Of a DNA stretch of 64,000 nucleotides, positions 49,843 to 59,503 are shown piece after piece. Each line of letters begins with the position of its first letter. The stretch's first letter is position 1. The stretch is taken from contig NZ_JAAAPJ010000009.1 of NCBI RefSeq assembly GCF_009909145.1, forward strand, positions 1-64,000, read 5' to 3'. Made by a program: the position numbers and the translations under genes. This DNA comes from Corallococcus silvisoli. GTDB lineage: Bacteria > Myxococcota > Myxococcia > Myxococcales > Myxococcaceae. The notes beneath the pieces were generated by a model that had not been told where the DNA came from, searched no databases, and saw only the letters and a list, made by a program, of their open reading frames with translations.

Positions 49843-50016
49843 GGGCTCCTCGGGGATGGGCGAACAGGGGACGACATAGGACGGGGGTGGGCTCGGCGAA
49901 AGCCGTGGGGGCCCGCCTGCCTGCCCTTCATGCGGCCCGCGCACCGGAGGAAGGGGCGCGGCTTGCGGCGTGGCCCGCCGCGTCACCAGCGTAGGGTCAC
50001 TCCACGGGAGAGGTGC

Positions 50017-51135
50017 ATGATGGCACAGGGGACATCCAGGCGCGTGAGGTACGCGGTGGTCGGGGCGGGCAACCTCGCGCAGGTGGCCATCCTCCCGGCG
50101 TTCCAGCACGCGGCGGAGAACTCCGAGCTGGTGGCGGTCCTCTCGTCCGACAAGACGAAGCGGGATGCGCTCCAGGCCCGCTACGGCCTCCAGCAGGTGG
50201 CCGGCTACGAGAACTTCGAACAGGTGCTGCGCGACGCGAAGGTGGACGCGGTCTACATCGCGCTGCCCAACACGCTGCACCGGGCGTTCACGGAGCGCGC
50301 CGCGCGCGCGGGAGTCCACGTCCTCTGCGAGAAGCCGATGGCCACGTCGGTGCAGGACTGCGAGGCGATGATCCGCGTCACGAACGAGAACGACGTGAGG
50401 CTGATGATCGCCTACCGGCTGCACTTCGAGGAGGCGAACCTCCACGCCATCGAGTGGGTGCGCACCGGGAAGCTGGGGGACCCGCTGCTGTTCTCGGGGA
50501 CGCTGACGCAGCAGCTGCGCGAGGGCGACATCCGCAGGAGCGTGGAGTTGGGTGGCGGGGCGTTGCTGGACGAGGGGCCCTATCCCATCAACGCCGCGCG
50601 CTTCCTGTTCCGCGACGAGCCGCGTGAGGTGTTCGCGTTCACGAGCGGCGGCCGGGACGGGAGGTTCCACGGCGTGGACGCGTCCGCGTTCGCGATGATG
50701 CGCTTCCCGAAGGGGAGGGTGGCCACCTTCGGCATCAGCCACGAAGCCTCCGCGGTGTCGAGCTACCGGCTGGTGGGGACGCAAGGGGACCTGCTGGTGC
50801 TGCACGGCTTCGGTTACGGCTCGGACATCGAGCATGTCCTCACGGTGGGAGGGGAGACGCAGCGGCGGACGTTCAAGAGCAGCGACCAGTTCGCGCCGGA
50901 GCTGATCTACTTCTCGAAGTGCGTCCTGGAGGACCGGGAGCCCGAGCCCAACGGCATCGAAGGTCTGGCGGACGTGCGGGTCATCGCGGCGCTGCAGGAG
51001 TCGGGGCGGACGGGGCGGCCGGTGAAGCTGGCCCCCTTCGAGAAGCCGAAGCGCCCCACGCTGGGCCAGCTCATCGTGAAGCCGCCAGTGGAGCCGCCTC
51101 CGCCGGTGAACGCGCCCGCGCCCGTGCAGGGGTAG
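50017..51135 (+). CDS. Gfo/Idh/MocA family oxidoreductase
   Basis: This 372-residue NAD(P)-dependent oxidoreductase has a Rossmann start (RYAVVGAGNLAQVAILPAFQ), the family motif CEKPMA in HVLCEKPMATS, and an open-faced beta-sheet C-terminal domain with LGGGALLDEGPYPINAARFL, close to the glucose-fructose oxidoreductase group. The C-terminal Pro-rich tail (PPVEPPPPVNAPAPV) is unusual. GAGAGG precedes ATG 50017; a second ATG lies three bases later. Likely substrate: a sugar or inositol derivative; unknown. The next gene follows by about 90 bases. Confidence 0.88.
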   Translation: MMAQGTSRRVRYAVVGAGNLAQVAILPAFQHAAENSELVAVLSSDKTKRDALQARYGLQQVAGYENFEQVLRDAKVDAVYIALPNTLHRAFTERAARAGVHVLCEKPMATSVQDCEAMIRVTNENDVRLMIAYRLHFEEANLHAIEWVRTGKLGDPLLFSGTLTQQLREGDIRRSVELGGGALLDEGPYPINAARFLFRDEPREVFAFTSGGRDGRFHGVDASAFAMMRFPKGRVATFGISHEASAVSSYRLVGTQGDLLVLHGFGYGSDIEHVLTVGGETQRRTFKSSDQFAPELIYFSKCVLEDREPEPNGIEGLADVRVIAALQESGRTGRPVKLAPFEKPKRPTLGQLIVKPPVEPPPPVNAPAPVQG

Positions 51136-51226
51136 CCCGGCCCCCCGGATGATTTGGGTGGCGCCGACCGCCCCAGGGGGGAAGATCCCGGACGGGATTT
51201 CCCCCTCGCGGTTCAAGGAGCACGCA

Positions 51227-51634
51227 GTGGACGACCTCCAGGAGTTCGCACGTCAGGTGTTCGCATCCCAGCCCTTCAGCCAGTTCCTCGGAGCGCGGCT
51301 CGCGAGTTCAGGGCCAGGCACCGCGGAGCTCCGGCTGCCCATCGTGGACCACCTGAAGCAGCAGCACGGCTTCGTGCACGGGGGCGTGCTCAGCTACCTC
51401 GCGGACAACGCCATCACGTTCGCGGGAGGGCTGGCGCTGAAGGGCAACGCGCTCACGTCGGAATACAAGATCAACTATCTGAAGCCCGCCGTCGGGTCGC
51501 TGCTCATCGCCCGCGCCCACGCGAAGGGGGCCGGAAAGCGGCAGGCCGTCTGTCAGTGTGAGATCTTCGCCGTCAAGGATGGCGAAGAGAAGCTGTGTGC
51601 GATTGCGCAGGGCACCGTGGTCTCGGCGGAGTGA
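51227..51634 (+). CDS. PaaI-family thioesterase (hotdog fold)
   Basis: This 135-residue hotdog-fold acyl-CoA thioesterase has the signature QQHGFVHGGVLSYLADNA, with catalytic Asp in LADNA and the HGG motif, followed by the usual strands (TSEYKINYLKPA). GTG 51227 is selected because AAGGAG lies seven bases before it; the longer frame from 51149 adds 26 unconserved codons. It is on the same strand as the oxidoreductase gene and may be co-transcribed. Substrate unknown, likely an aromatic or short-chain acyl-CoA. Confidence 0.87.
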   Translation: MDDLQEFARQVFASQPFSQFLGARLASSGPGTAELRLPIVDHLKQQHGFVHGGVLSYLADNAITFAGGLALKGNALTSEYKINYLKPAVGSLLIARAHAKGAGKRQAVCQCEIFAVKDGEEKLCAIAQGTVVSAE

Positions 51635-51887
51635 CACGGGCCCCGCGGGGCATCCGACATCCGCATCCAAAAGAGGCGAGTTCACGACTCCGTATTCCTG
51701 GTGATGCGGACCCCCAACCAGTGTCTCGTTTGACAAGGAATCCAGGGCCTTCTTCCTGGTTTCCCCTGACAATCCCTTGCGTTCGAACCCGACGCGGAGA
51801 GTCCACAGGGCGAATGCATTTTCAAGAGCGCATGTCTCGGGTGAATCCGCTACACGGCCGCGCACTCCATTCCCTTGAGCGGACTCG

Positions 51888-53081
51888 ATGCGTGCCTCCG
51901 TCACCGACCCTTCCCCTGAAGTCCTCCCCCCCTCTCCCGCCCCCGGTGGCAGCAGCCGCAAGCGGTGGATCCTCGGCATCCTGGGGCTGCTCGCGGTGGT
52001 CGGCGTGCTCGCCGGCATCAAGGCGGCGCAGATCGGCGCGATGATCCAGGCGGGGGCCTCGTTCGCGGCCCCTCCCGAAGCCATCACCTCCGCGAAGGCG
52101 GAGCCCCTGGATTGGGAGGCCACCCGGAGCGCGGTCGGGACGGTGCTCGCGCTGCGCGCGGTGACGCTGGGCTCCGAAATGTCCGGCATCGTCCGCGACA
52201 TCCGCTTCGAGAACGGCGCCTGGGTCAAGAAGGGGCAGGTGCTCGTGGAGCTGGATGCCTCCAGCGAGGCGGCCCAGTTGATGGGCGCGGAGGCGGAGGC
52301 GGTGCTGGCCCGGAGCACGCGTGCTCGCATCCAGAAGCTCCACGAGCAGGGCGCCAACACCCCGTCGGACCTGGAGTCCGCCGAGGCGCGGGCGGTCCAG
52401 GCCGAGGCGACGGTCGCCAACCTGCGAGTCCTGATCTCGAAGAAGATCATCCGCGCGCCATTCGATGGCCGCATCGGCATCCGGCAGGTGGAGCTGGGGC
52501 AGATCGTCTCCCCGGGGAGCCCCATCGCCTCCCTCCACTCCATGACCCCGGCGCTGGTGGAGTTCCTCCTCCCGCAGCAGGTGCTGGCGGAGGTGAAGTC
52601 GGGCCAGAAGGTGCGCGTCCATGTCGACGTGTTTCCGGGGGAGACGTGGACGGGGGAGCTGACGACCATCAACCCGGAGGTCGAGCTCTCTTCACGCAAC
52701 GTGCGCATGCGCGCCACCGTGCCGAACGAGGACGGGCGCCTGATGCCGGGGATGTTCGCCCGGGTGGAGGTCGTCGCGGGAGAGCGCCGTCCGGTGGTGG
52801 CGATTCCGTCCACGGCCGTGCTCTTCGCGCCCTACGGGGACTCGGTGTACGTGATCGATGAGGTCAAGGACGCCGCGGGCAAGCCGGGCCTCGTGGCGCG
52901 GCAGCGGTTCGTGAGGCTGGGGGAGCGGCGGGGAGACCTGGTCGCGGTGATGTCGGGGCTGAATGGGGGCGAGTCCGTGGTCAGCAGCGGCGTCTTCAAG
53001 CTGCGCAACGGCGCGGCGGTCATCGTCAACAACGCGCTGGCGCCGCCCATCGAGTCCGCGCCCCAAGTCGTGAACCCGTAG
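51888..53081 (+). CDS. RND efflux periplasmic adaptor subunit
   Basis: This 397-residue membrane-fusion protein has one N-terminal membrane anchor (RWILGILGLLAVVGVLAGI), a lipoyl/biotinyl-like barrel-sandwich half (VTLGSEMSGIVRDIRFENGA) paired with KIIRAPFDGRIGIRQVELG, a short helical hairpin (RARIQKLHEQGANTPSDLES) and the beta-barrel region (RLMPGMFARVEVV). It links the RND pump to an outer-membrane channel. The permease gene starts 19 bases downstream. There is no TolC-type gene in this operon; the nearest one is at 62311. No adjacent regulator. The 253 bp upstream shows a TTGACA at 51730 but no good -10. Confidence 0.9.
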   Translation: MRASVTDPSPEVLPPSPAPGGSSRKRWILGILGLLAVVGVLAGIKAAQIGAMIQAGASFAAPPEAITSAKAEPLDWEATRSAVGTVLALRAVTLGSEMSGIVRDIRFENGAWVKKGQVLVELDASSEAAQLMGAEAEAVLARSTRARIQKLHEQGANTPSDLESAEARAVQAEATVANLRVLISKKIIRAPFDGRIGIRQVELGQIVSPGSPIASLHSMTPALVEFLLPQQVLAEVKSGQKVRVHVDVFPGETWTGELTTINPEVELSSRNVRMRATVPNEDGRLMPGMFARVEVVAGERRPVVAIPSTAVLFAPYGDSVYVIDEVKDAAGKPGLVARQRFVRLGERRGDLVAVMSGLNGGESVVSSGVFKLRNGAAVIVNNALAPPIESAPQVVNP

Positions 53082-53100
53082 TGGATCGGACGGCGAACCC

Positions 53101-56100
53101 ATGAACTTCACCGCCCTTTTCATCCGACGCCCGGTCGTGGCGCTGGTGGTCAACCTCCTCATCGTCATCGCGGGCCTGCAGGCGGTCCGTGCGCTCAACG
53201 TGCGGCAGTACCCGCGCAGCGAGAACGCCGACATCACCGTGACCACGGCCTACGTCGGCGCCAACGCGCAGCTGGTCCGTGGCTTCATCACCACGCCGCT
53301 GGAGCGGGTCATCGCCTCCGCGGACGGCATCGACTATCTCGAGTCCCAGAGCCTCCAGGGCGTCTCCATCATCCGCGCCCGGCTCAAGCTCAACGCGGAC
53401 GCCAACCGCGCCCTCAGTGAAATCAGCTCCAAGGTCGATCAGGTGCGCGGCGACCTGCCTCCCGAGGCCCAGGTCCCCGTGCTCAACATCGAGTCGGCGG
53501 ACAGCCAGTTCGCCGTCGCGTACCTCAACTTCACGTCGGACGTCCTGCAGCAGAACGAGATGTCCGACTACCTGGTGCGCGTCGTGCAGCCGCGCCTGTC
53601 CGCGGTCGAGGGCGTGCAGCGCGCGGATCTCCTCGGCGCGCGGACGTTCGCGATGCGGGTGTGGATGAAGCCGGAGCGGATGGCGGCGTTCAACGTCAGC
53701 CCGACGCAGGTCCGGCAGGCGCTCGCGACGAACAACCACCTGGCGGCGGTGGGCCAGACGAAGGGCTCGCTCGTCCAGGTGAACCTGACCGCGAACACGA
53801 ACCTCCGCACCGTGGAGGAGTTCCGGCAGCTCATCGTGCGGCGGGATGGCGGCGCGGTGGTGCGCCTGTCGGACATCGCGGACGTGGTGCTGGGGGCGGA
53901 GGACTACGAGAGCGACGTCACGCTCAGCGGGAAGACGGCGGCCTTCATCGGCATCTGGTCGCTCCCGAACGCCAACTCGCTGGAGGTCATGCAGCGCATC
54001 CGGGTGGAGCTGGCGGCCCTTCAGCGGGACATCCCGGAGCAGCTCCACGCGAGCATCGCCTTCGACGGCACGGAGTACATCCAGAACGCCATCGACGAGG
54101 TGGTGAGCACGCTGGGCGAGACGCTGCTCATCGTCGTGCTGGTCATCTTCCTCTTCCTGGGCTCCGCGCGCTCCATCCTGGTGCCCGTGGTGGCCATCCC
54201 GGTGTCGCTCATCGGGACGGTGTTCCTGATGCAGGTCTTCGGCTTCACGGTGAACCTGCTCACGCTGCTCGCGGTGGTGCTGTCGGTGGGGCTGGTGGTG
54301 GACGACGCCATCGTCGTGGTGGAGAACGTGGAGCGCCACCTGCGCAAGGGCTTGAGCCCGGTGGACGCCGCCATCCTGAGCGCGAAGGAGCTGGTGGGGC
54401 CCATCATCGCGATGACGCTCACGCTCGCCGCGGTGTACGCGCCCATCGCCTTCCAGGGAGGGCTCACGGGCTCGCTGTTCCGTGAGTTCGCGCTCACCCT
54501 GGCGGGGGCGGTGACGCTGTCGGGCGTGGTGGCGCTGACGCTGTCGCCCATGATGTCCGCGACGCTCCTGCGCGCGGGCCACGAGGACCAGGGCTTCGCG
54601 GGGGTGATCAACCGCACCTTCGAGCGGCTGCGGGCCGCGTACGCGCGCACCCTGGAGAGCACCCTGCGCGCCCGCGGGCCGGTCTACGCGGCGTGGGCGG
54701 TGCTGAGCCTGCTCGCGCTCCTGATGTTCACGCAGTCTCCGCAGGAGCTTGCTCCGACGGAGGACCAGGGCATCGTCTTCGGCATCGTCAACACGCCGTC
54801 CAACTCCACGCTGGAGCAGCTGTCCCCCTCCATCCGGGAGGTGAGCAAGACGCTGATGGAGATGCCGGAAGGGGCGTTCATCTTCCAGATCATGAGCCCC
54901 GGGAGCGGGTTCTGGGGTCTGGTGCTGAAGCCCTGGGAGCAGCGCAAGCGCTCCTCGGCGGAGGTGCTGGCGGAGACGCAGGAGCGGGTGGCCGTCCTCC
55001 CCAGCGTCCAGACGTTCGCCATCCTCCCGCCCGCGCTGCCGGGCGGCGGCAACTTCCCGGTGGAGGTCGTCATCGCCTCCACGGCGGAGGCGGAGGAGCT
55101 GCTGGGCTTCGCGGAGCAGCTCCAGGCGAAGGCGGCGCAGAGCGGGTTGTTCGCCTTCCCGCCGCTCATCGACGTGAAGTTCGACCAGCCCCAGTCGGAG
55201 GTCGAGATCGATCGCGAGAAGGTCGCGCAGCTGGGGCTGAACCTGGGGACGGTGGGGCAGGACCTCAGCGCGGCGGTGGGCGGCAACTTCGTCAACCGGT
55301 TCAACGTCGCCGGACGCAGCTACAAGGTCATCCCGCAGGTCGAGCGGGGCTCACGGCTCAACCCCGAACAGCTCCAGGACATCCACGTCACCGGGCCGGA
55401 CGGACAGCTCGTGGCGCTCTCGTCGTTCGCCACCCTCCGGGACACGGTGGCGCCCCGGTCGCTCAACCGCTTCCAGCAGCTCAACGCGGTGAAGCTGAGC
55501 GGCGTGGCGATCCGGCCGCTGGATGAAGCGCTCGGCTACCTCGAAGCGGAGGCCGCGAAGATCCTGCCCCAGGGCTACAGCCTCGGTTACACGGGGGAGT
55601 CCCGGCAGCTGCGGGTGGAGGGCAACAAGTTCCTCCCGGCCTTCATGCTCGCGGTGGTGTTGATCTTCCTGGTGCTCGCGGCCCAGTTCAACAGCTTCCG
55701 GGATCCGCTCATCATCCTCGCGGGGTCGGTGCCGCTGGCGCTCTTCGGGGCGTTGTTGACCACGTTCTTGCGGATGCCGAACCCGACCATGCCGTTCTTC
55801 ACGGACAGCTTCACCACCACGCTCAACATCTACTCGCAGGTGGGGTTGGTGACGCTGGTGGGGTTGATCGCGAAGAATGGAATCCTCATCGTCGACTTCG
55901 CCAACCGGCTCCAGGAGGAGGGGAGGACGAAGATCGAGGCCGTGAAGGAGGCCGCGTCCGGCCGGCTCCGTCCCATCCTGATGACGACCGTCGCGACGGT
56001 GGCGGGCCACTTCCCGCTGGTCCTGGTGTCGGGGCCGGGCGCGGCGGCCCGAAACAGCATCGGGCTGGTCCTGGTGACGGGCATGGCCGTGGGCACGCTG

Positions 56101-56172
56101 TTCACGCTCTACTTCGTGCCGGCCATCTACATCCTCATCGCCCGCACGCGGACGGCGGTGGCCAGCCAGTAG
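53101..56172 (+). CDS. RND multidrug efflux permease (HAE1 family)
   Basis: This 1023-residue inner-membrane pump has the usual two halves, each with a periplasmic loop. Family markers: FTALFIRRPVVALVVNLLIV at the N-terminus, the proton-relay pair in GLVVDDAIVVVENVERHL (helix 4), ILSAKELVGPIIAMTLTLA, and in the second half LVGLIAKNGILIVDFANRLQ, RPILMTTVATVAGHFPLVL. It forms a trimer and exports amphiphilic drugs or metabolites. The 19-base gap to the adaptor shows one operon. It converges with the Mla operon and ends at a strong hairpin (56186). Confidence 0.95.
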   Translation: MNFTALFIRRPVVALVVNLLIVIAGLQAVRALNVRQYPRSENADITVTTAYVGANAQLVRGFITTPLERVIASADGIDYLESQSLQGVSIIRARLKLNADANRALSEISSKVDQVRGDLPPEAQVPVLNIESADSQFAVAYLNFTSDVLQQNEMSDYLVRVVQPRLSAVEGVQRADLLGARTFAMRVWMKPERMAAFNVSPTQVRQALATNNHLAAVGQTKGSLVQVNLTANTNLRTVEEFRQLIVRRDGGAVVRLSDIADVVLGAEDYESDVTLSGKTAAFIGIWSLPNANSLEVMQRIRVELAALQRDIPEQLHASIAFDGTEYIQNAIDEVVSTLGETLLIVVLVIFLFLGSARSILVPVVAIPVSLIGTVFLMQVFGFTVNLLTLLAVVLSVGLVVDDAIVVVENVERHLRKGLSPVDAAILSAKELVGPIIAMTLTLAAVYAPIAFQGGLTGSLFREFALTLAGAVTLSGVVALTLSPMMSATLLRAGHEDQGFAGVINRTFERLRAAYARTLESTLRARGPVYAAWAVLSLLALLMFTQSPQELAPTEDQGIVFGIVNTPSNSTLEQLSPSIREVSKTLMEMPEGAFIFQIMSPGSGFWGLVLKPWEQRKRSSAEVLAETQERVAVLPSVQTFAILPPALPGGGNFPVEVVIASTAEAEELLGFAEQLQAKAAQSGLFAFPPLIDVKFDQPQSEVEIDREKVAQLGLNLGTVGQDLSAAVGGNFVNRFNVAGRSYKVIPQVERGSRLNPEQLQDIHVTGPDGQLVALSSFATLRDTVAPRSLNRFQQLNAVKLSGVAIRPLDEALGYLEAEAAKILPQGYSLGYTGESRQLRVEGNKFLPAFMLAVVLIFLVLAAQFNSFRDPLIILAGSVPLALFGALLTTFLRMPNPTMPFFTDSFTTTLNIYSQVGLVTLVGLIAKNGILIVDFANRLQEEGRTKIEAVKEAASGRLRPILMTTVATVAGHFPLVLVSGPGAAARNSIGLVLVTGMAVGTLFTLYFVPAIYILIARTRTAVASQ

Positions 56173-56185
56173 CGGTCCCGGCGTC

Positions 56186-56217
56186 GAGCGCCGACGGACC
56201 CCGGTTCGTCGGCGCTC
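56186..56217. terminator. Bidirectional terminator hairpin
   Basis: A perfect 11-bp stem (56186-56196 GAGCGCCGACG with 56207-56217) and a 10-base loop sit exactly between the RND pump stop (56172) and the MCE gene stop (56219). Confidence 0.68.
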
Positions 56218-56218
56218 C

Positions 56219-57229
56219 TCAGTCCTTCCAGAGCATCTTCCAGGGGTGCTTGCGCAGGTCGGTGACGAGCGTGCGCAGCTCGTCATAGAGCGCGGGATCC
56301 TTGAGCAGGGCGCCGCCGGTTCCCTCGCCCGCGTCCAGCCGTCCCAGGACCCGGTCCGCCTTCGCCGCGATCTGCTCCAGTTGCCCCGCGGCCACGGTGA
56401 ACCGCTGGAGGGCCAGCTTCACCTGCTGGCCGTCCTCGGGGGTCAGGGGCCCCGTCACCGCCGCCAGCCCGTCCAGGGTCGTTCCGGCGGACTTCGTGAG
56501 CCCCGGGAGGTCCTTTCGCATCACCGCCGCCACGGCCGAAGCATCGTCCAACAGGCGGGCTCCCTTGCCTCCGGGCTGCATCGACTCCTTGGCCAGCTGC
56601 GCGAGCTGCCGCAGGTCCTTGGACGCCGCCGCCAGCTCCGAGGCCAGGACCTTCACGTCGCCCTTGTTCTCGCTCAGCACCTCGTCCAGCGTCTTCGCCA
56701 GCCTGGACACGTTGGCCGCGAGCCCCGTCACCGCTTCCGGATCCTTCTCCAGCATCTCCGACAACATCGTCACGAACCGGGAGAGCTGCTCCGACAAGAG
56801 GTCCAGGCGCGGCGCATCCACGCCTCGCACGGCCTCCGACTCGGGCAGGGGCGCGGCGGCGTTGCCTGGATTCAGTTCCAGGTAGGGCTCACCCAACAGG
56901 CCCACCGTCGCCACCGTCACGCGGGCATCCCGGCGCAGCGCGCCCCGGGCCGCGGGCTCCACCGACAGGTCCATGCGGACGGGCAGGGGGACTCCCTTCG
57001 CGTCCCGTCGCTCCGGGAGCAACTGGATGGCGTCCACCTTGCCCACCTGGACGCCGCCCAGCTTCACCGGCGCGCCCTTCACCACGTTGCCCGTGTGCGC
57101 GAAGTCCACCTCCAGCCTTCCGCCCCGGCCCAACGTCAGCTCCCCCATCAACCACAACAGCACCAGCACGCCGACCACCGTCGCGAGCACCAGCGCCCCG
57201 ACCTTCAACTCCAGCCGTTGCTCATCCAT
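56219..57229 (-). CDS. MlaD-like MCE-domain protein
   Basis: This 336-residue protein has an N-terminal membrane helix (LKVGALVLATVVGVLVLLWL), one MCE domain (about 38-130: VDFAHTGNVVKGAPVKLGGVQ, VATVGLLGEPYLELNPG) and a long helical tail (SEQLSRFVTMLSEMLEK and later LTPEDGQQVKLALQRFTVAA). MCE proteins carry phospholipids between the inner and outer membrane with an MlaFE-type ABC core. Its start lies eight bases inside the preceding ATPase gene. It is the last gene of the operon. Confidence 0.9.
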   Translation of the reverse strand: MDEQRLELKVGALVLATVVGVLVLLWLMGELTLGRGGRLEVDFAHTGNVVKGAPVKLGGVQVGKVDAIQLLPERRDAKGVPLPVRMDLSVEPAARGALRRDARVTVATVGLLGEPYLELNPGNAAAPLPESEAVRGVDAPRLDLLSEQLSRFVTMLSEMLEKDPEAVTGLAANVSRLAKTLDEVLSENKGDVKVLASELAAASKDLRQLAQLAKESMQPGGKGARLLDDASAVAAVMRKDLPGLTKSAGTTLDGLAAVTGPLTPEDGQQVKLALQRFTVAAGQLEQIAAKADRVLGRLDAGEGTGGALLKDPALYDELRTLVTDLRKHPWKMLWKD

Positions 57230-57965
57230 CCGTCGCGCCCTCCATGAACGGCGCCGTCAGGGTCCGCAGCTCCGGGGCAGGGGACCGGAGAAAGCCCTCC
57301 GGGCTCCCCAGGTACGCATTCCGCCCCTTCGCCACCACCAGCACCCGGTCCGCGATCTCCCTCAGCTGCCGGTAGTCATGTGACACCACCAGCGCCCCCA
57401 GGCCCTGCGCCTTCAGCGAAGCCAACACCGCCTCCACCTGCGTCGCCGCCCTCCGGTCCAACCCCGTCGTCGGCTCGTCCAGCAGCAGGTAGCGCGGCTC
57501 GAGCACCAACGCCCGCGCGATGGCCGCGCGCTTCTTCGCCCCGGGGCCCAGCTCCGGCGGCAGCCGGTCCGCCCACTCCTTCAGCCCCACCTGCTCCAAC
57601 GCCGCCTCCACCGCGTCCTCCGGGGCCCTGGGCGCCGCGAGGCGCACGTTCTCCCGCAGCGTCCGCCAGTCCAACAGCGCGGGGCCCTGCACCAGATACG
57701 GGGCCCGTCGGCGGATGCCCACCAGCGTCCGCTCCGCCTGCGTGTCCACCCGCTCCCCGAACAGCGTCACCTTCCCGGCGTCGGGCTTCAGCAGACCCAC
57801 CGCCAGCCGGCACAGCACGCTCTTTCCAGAGCCGCTGGCCCCCACGATGAAGGTCAGCTCGCGCGTGGACACCTCCGCGCTCAGCCCCCGCAGCACGGGG
57901 CGGCCCTGCTCGAAGGCAATCGCCACGTCCTCGAAGACCAGCGTGTCCGGACCGGTATCGCTCAC
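57222..57965 (-). CDS. MlaF-like ABC ATPase with altered signature motif
   Basis: This 247-residue ATP-binding subunit has Walker A GASGSGKSV, Q-loop LVQGPALLDW, Walker B YLLLDEPTTGLD and the switch His in VVSHDYRQL. The signature motif, normally LSGG(Q/M), reads ELGPGAKKRAAIARAL, so the Ser and the second Gly have been lost. The partner ATPase at 59504 has the canonical LSGGMKKR. One of the two composite ATP sites may therefore be inactive, as in many heterodimeric ABC transporters. GTG 57965 overlaps the previous stop (GTGA). Confidence 0.86.
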   Translation of the reverse strand: MSDTGPDTLVFEDVAIAFEQGRPVLRGLSAEVSTRELTFIVGASGSGKSVLCRLAVGLLKPDAGKVTLFGERVDTQAERTLVGIRRRAPYLVQGPALLDWRTLRENVRLAAPRAPEDAVEAALEQVGLKEWADRLPPELGPGAKKRAAIARALVLEPRYLLLDEPTTGLDRRAATQVEAVLASLKAQGLGALVVSHDYRQLREIADRVLVVAKGRNAYLGSPEGFLRSPAPELRTLTAPFMEGATDG

Positions 57966-58708
57966 AGGCGCACGAACTGGAACGCAAGCGACACCGTCAG
58001 GTCAATCAACAGACATCCCAGACTGGCCGCCACCACGCCTTCGGTGGTCGCGTGCCCCACCGCCTCCGCGCCCCCTCGCGCCTTCAGCCCCGCCACCGCC
58101 GCCGCCAGCGGGATGTACAGCCCGCACCCCAGCACCTTCAGTCCTCCCACCAGCAGATCCCAGCCATCCACGTACCTCGCGTCCATGAACGCCCGTCCGT
58201 CGATGCCCAACGCCAGGCTCGCCACCAGCACCGCCGACGCCGTGGCCGCCAGCGTTCCCAGCACGCCCAGCAGCGGCACCCCCACCACCCCCGCCACCAC
58301 CCGGGGCGCCACGAGGTCCGCGTAGGGATCCCCCGCGGACATCTCCAGCGCCTCCACCTGCTCGTTCACGCTCATCGTGGCCAGCTCCGCCGAGTGGCTG
58401 GCCCCCGCTCGCGCCGCCGTCAGCAGGGCCGACACCGCGGGCCCCAGCTCGCGCACCAGCATCTCGAAGTAGGCCGGACCCAGCACCGCCACGTTGCCGA
58501 TCAGCTTCTTGGCTTGCGCGTTGGCGATCATCACCAGCACCGCCCCGAAGAAGGCCATGCCGGACGTCACCAGCCACACGCTGCGCCCGCCCAGCTCGTG
58601 CACCTGGGCCAGGACCTCCCGGAGGGGCACGCCCTCCCGCGTGCCTGCACGGACCGTGCGCGCCAGCATCACCCCCGGCGCGCCGAAGAAGGACAGCACG
58701 CGCCTCAT
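57962..58708 (-). CDS. MlaE-family ABC permease
   Basis: This 248-residue permease has about five hydrophobic segments. Family features: FFGAVLVMIANAQAKKLIGN, the conserved EFxx/ELGPxxxALLxAARxG region (LVRELGPAVSALLTAARAGA), and AELATMSVNEQVEALEMSAGD with its conserved Glu. ATG 58708 overlaps the stop of the other permease (ATGA, 58705-58708). A GTG three codons upstream is an alternative. With the second MlaE-like gene it probably forms a heterodimeric membrane core. Confidence 0.88.
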   Translation of the reverse strand: MRRVLSFFGAPGVMLARTVRAGTREGVPLREVLAQVHELGGRSVWLVTSGMAFFGAVLVMIANAQAKKLIGNVAVLGPAYFEMLVRELGPAVSALLTAARAGASHSAELATMSVNEQVEALEMSAGDPYADLVAPRVVAGVVGVPLLGVLGTLAATASAVLVASLALGIDGRAFMDARYVDGWDLLVGGLKVLGCGLYIPLAAAVAGLKARGGAEAVGHATTEGVVAASLGCLLIDLTVSLAFQFVRL

Positions 58709-59496
58709 GACAGCCACCGGGAGAGGACCGTCGTCAGCAGGAAGTCCAACAGGAAGATGGCCGCGCAGCCCAGCACCACCGCGCTCGCCGCAGCCTCGCC
58801 CACCGCGCGGGCCCCTCCCTTCGCCCGGAGGCCCACCGCCGTGGACACCAGCGAGATGGCCAGCCCGAAGGCCCCGGTCTTCAACACGCCCCCCAGGATG
58901 TCGGACGGGCTCAGCAGGTCCGCGAACGTCCCGAAGAACACCCGCACCGGGAGGTCCAGGGTCAGCTTCGCCGCCACCGCCTCGCAGAGGATGGCCACCA
59001 GGAACGTGAACGTGCTCAGCGCCAGCATGCTCACCTCCATCGCCACCACCCGGGGCGCCACCAGCAGCGCGAACGGATCCAGGCCGATGCCGCGCAGGCC
59101 TTCAATCTGTCCGCCCACCTTCAGCGTGGCCAGCTCCGCCGCGTTCCTCGCGCCGATGCGCGCCGACATGATCAGCCCCAGCAGCAGCGGGCCGAACTCC
59201 CACAGCACGCCATACCCCGCCGCCCAGCCCAGGAACGCCCGCGCCCCGAAGCGCTGGATGTAGAGCACCGCCTGCACCACCACGATGACGCCCGCCAGCG
59301 CCGCCGTCGCCGTGGCCAGGGGCAGCGATTCGTAGCCGAACTGGACCAGCCCTCGCGCCAGCTCGCGGCGCTCCAGCCTCCGCAGCCCCCACGCGGTCCG
59401 GCCCGCGACCAGCGCCAGCGCGCCCACTCCGCCCACCGCGCGCATCGCCGAGCGTCCCAGCCAGGCCAGGGCGGCGGTGCTCACGGGTGACGCCAT
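58705..59496 (-). CDS. Second MlaE-family ABC permease
   Basis: This 263-residue permease is homologous in layout to its neighbour: ALAGVIVVVQAVLYIQRFGA, EFGPLLLGLIMSARIGARNA, ELATLKVGGQIEGLRGIGLDP, LVAPRVVAMEVSMLALSTF. The start is ATG 59496, seven bases after the ATPase stop; the longer frame upstream is the reverse of the ATPase gene. Two different MlaE proteins beside two different ATPases recall the YrbE pairs of actinobacterial Mce systems, while E. coli Mla uses a homodimer. Its paired role is inference. Confidence 0.88.
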   Translation of the reverse strand: MASPVSTAALAWLGRSAMRAVGGVGALALVAGRTAWGLRRLERRELARGLVQFGYESLPLATATAALAGVIVVVQAVLYIQRFGARAFLGWAAGYGVLWEFGPLLLGLIMSARIGARNAAELATLKVGGQIEGLRGIGLDPFALLVAPRVVAMEVSMLALSTFTFLVAILCEAVAAKLTLDLPVRVFFGTFADLLSPSDILGGVLKTGAFGLAISLVSTAVGLRAKGGARAVGEAAASAVVLGCAAIFLLDFLLTTVLSRWLS

Positions 59497-59503
59497 GGGG
59501 GAC

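Noticed and set aside
51149..51226. Longer start of the thioesterase gene at 51149
   Set aside because: No ribosome site and no family similarity in the added residues; GTG 51227 has AAGGAG at ideal distance.
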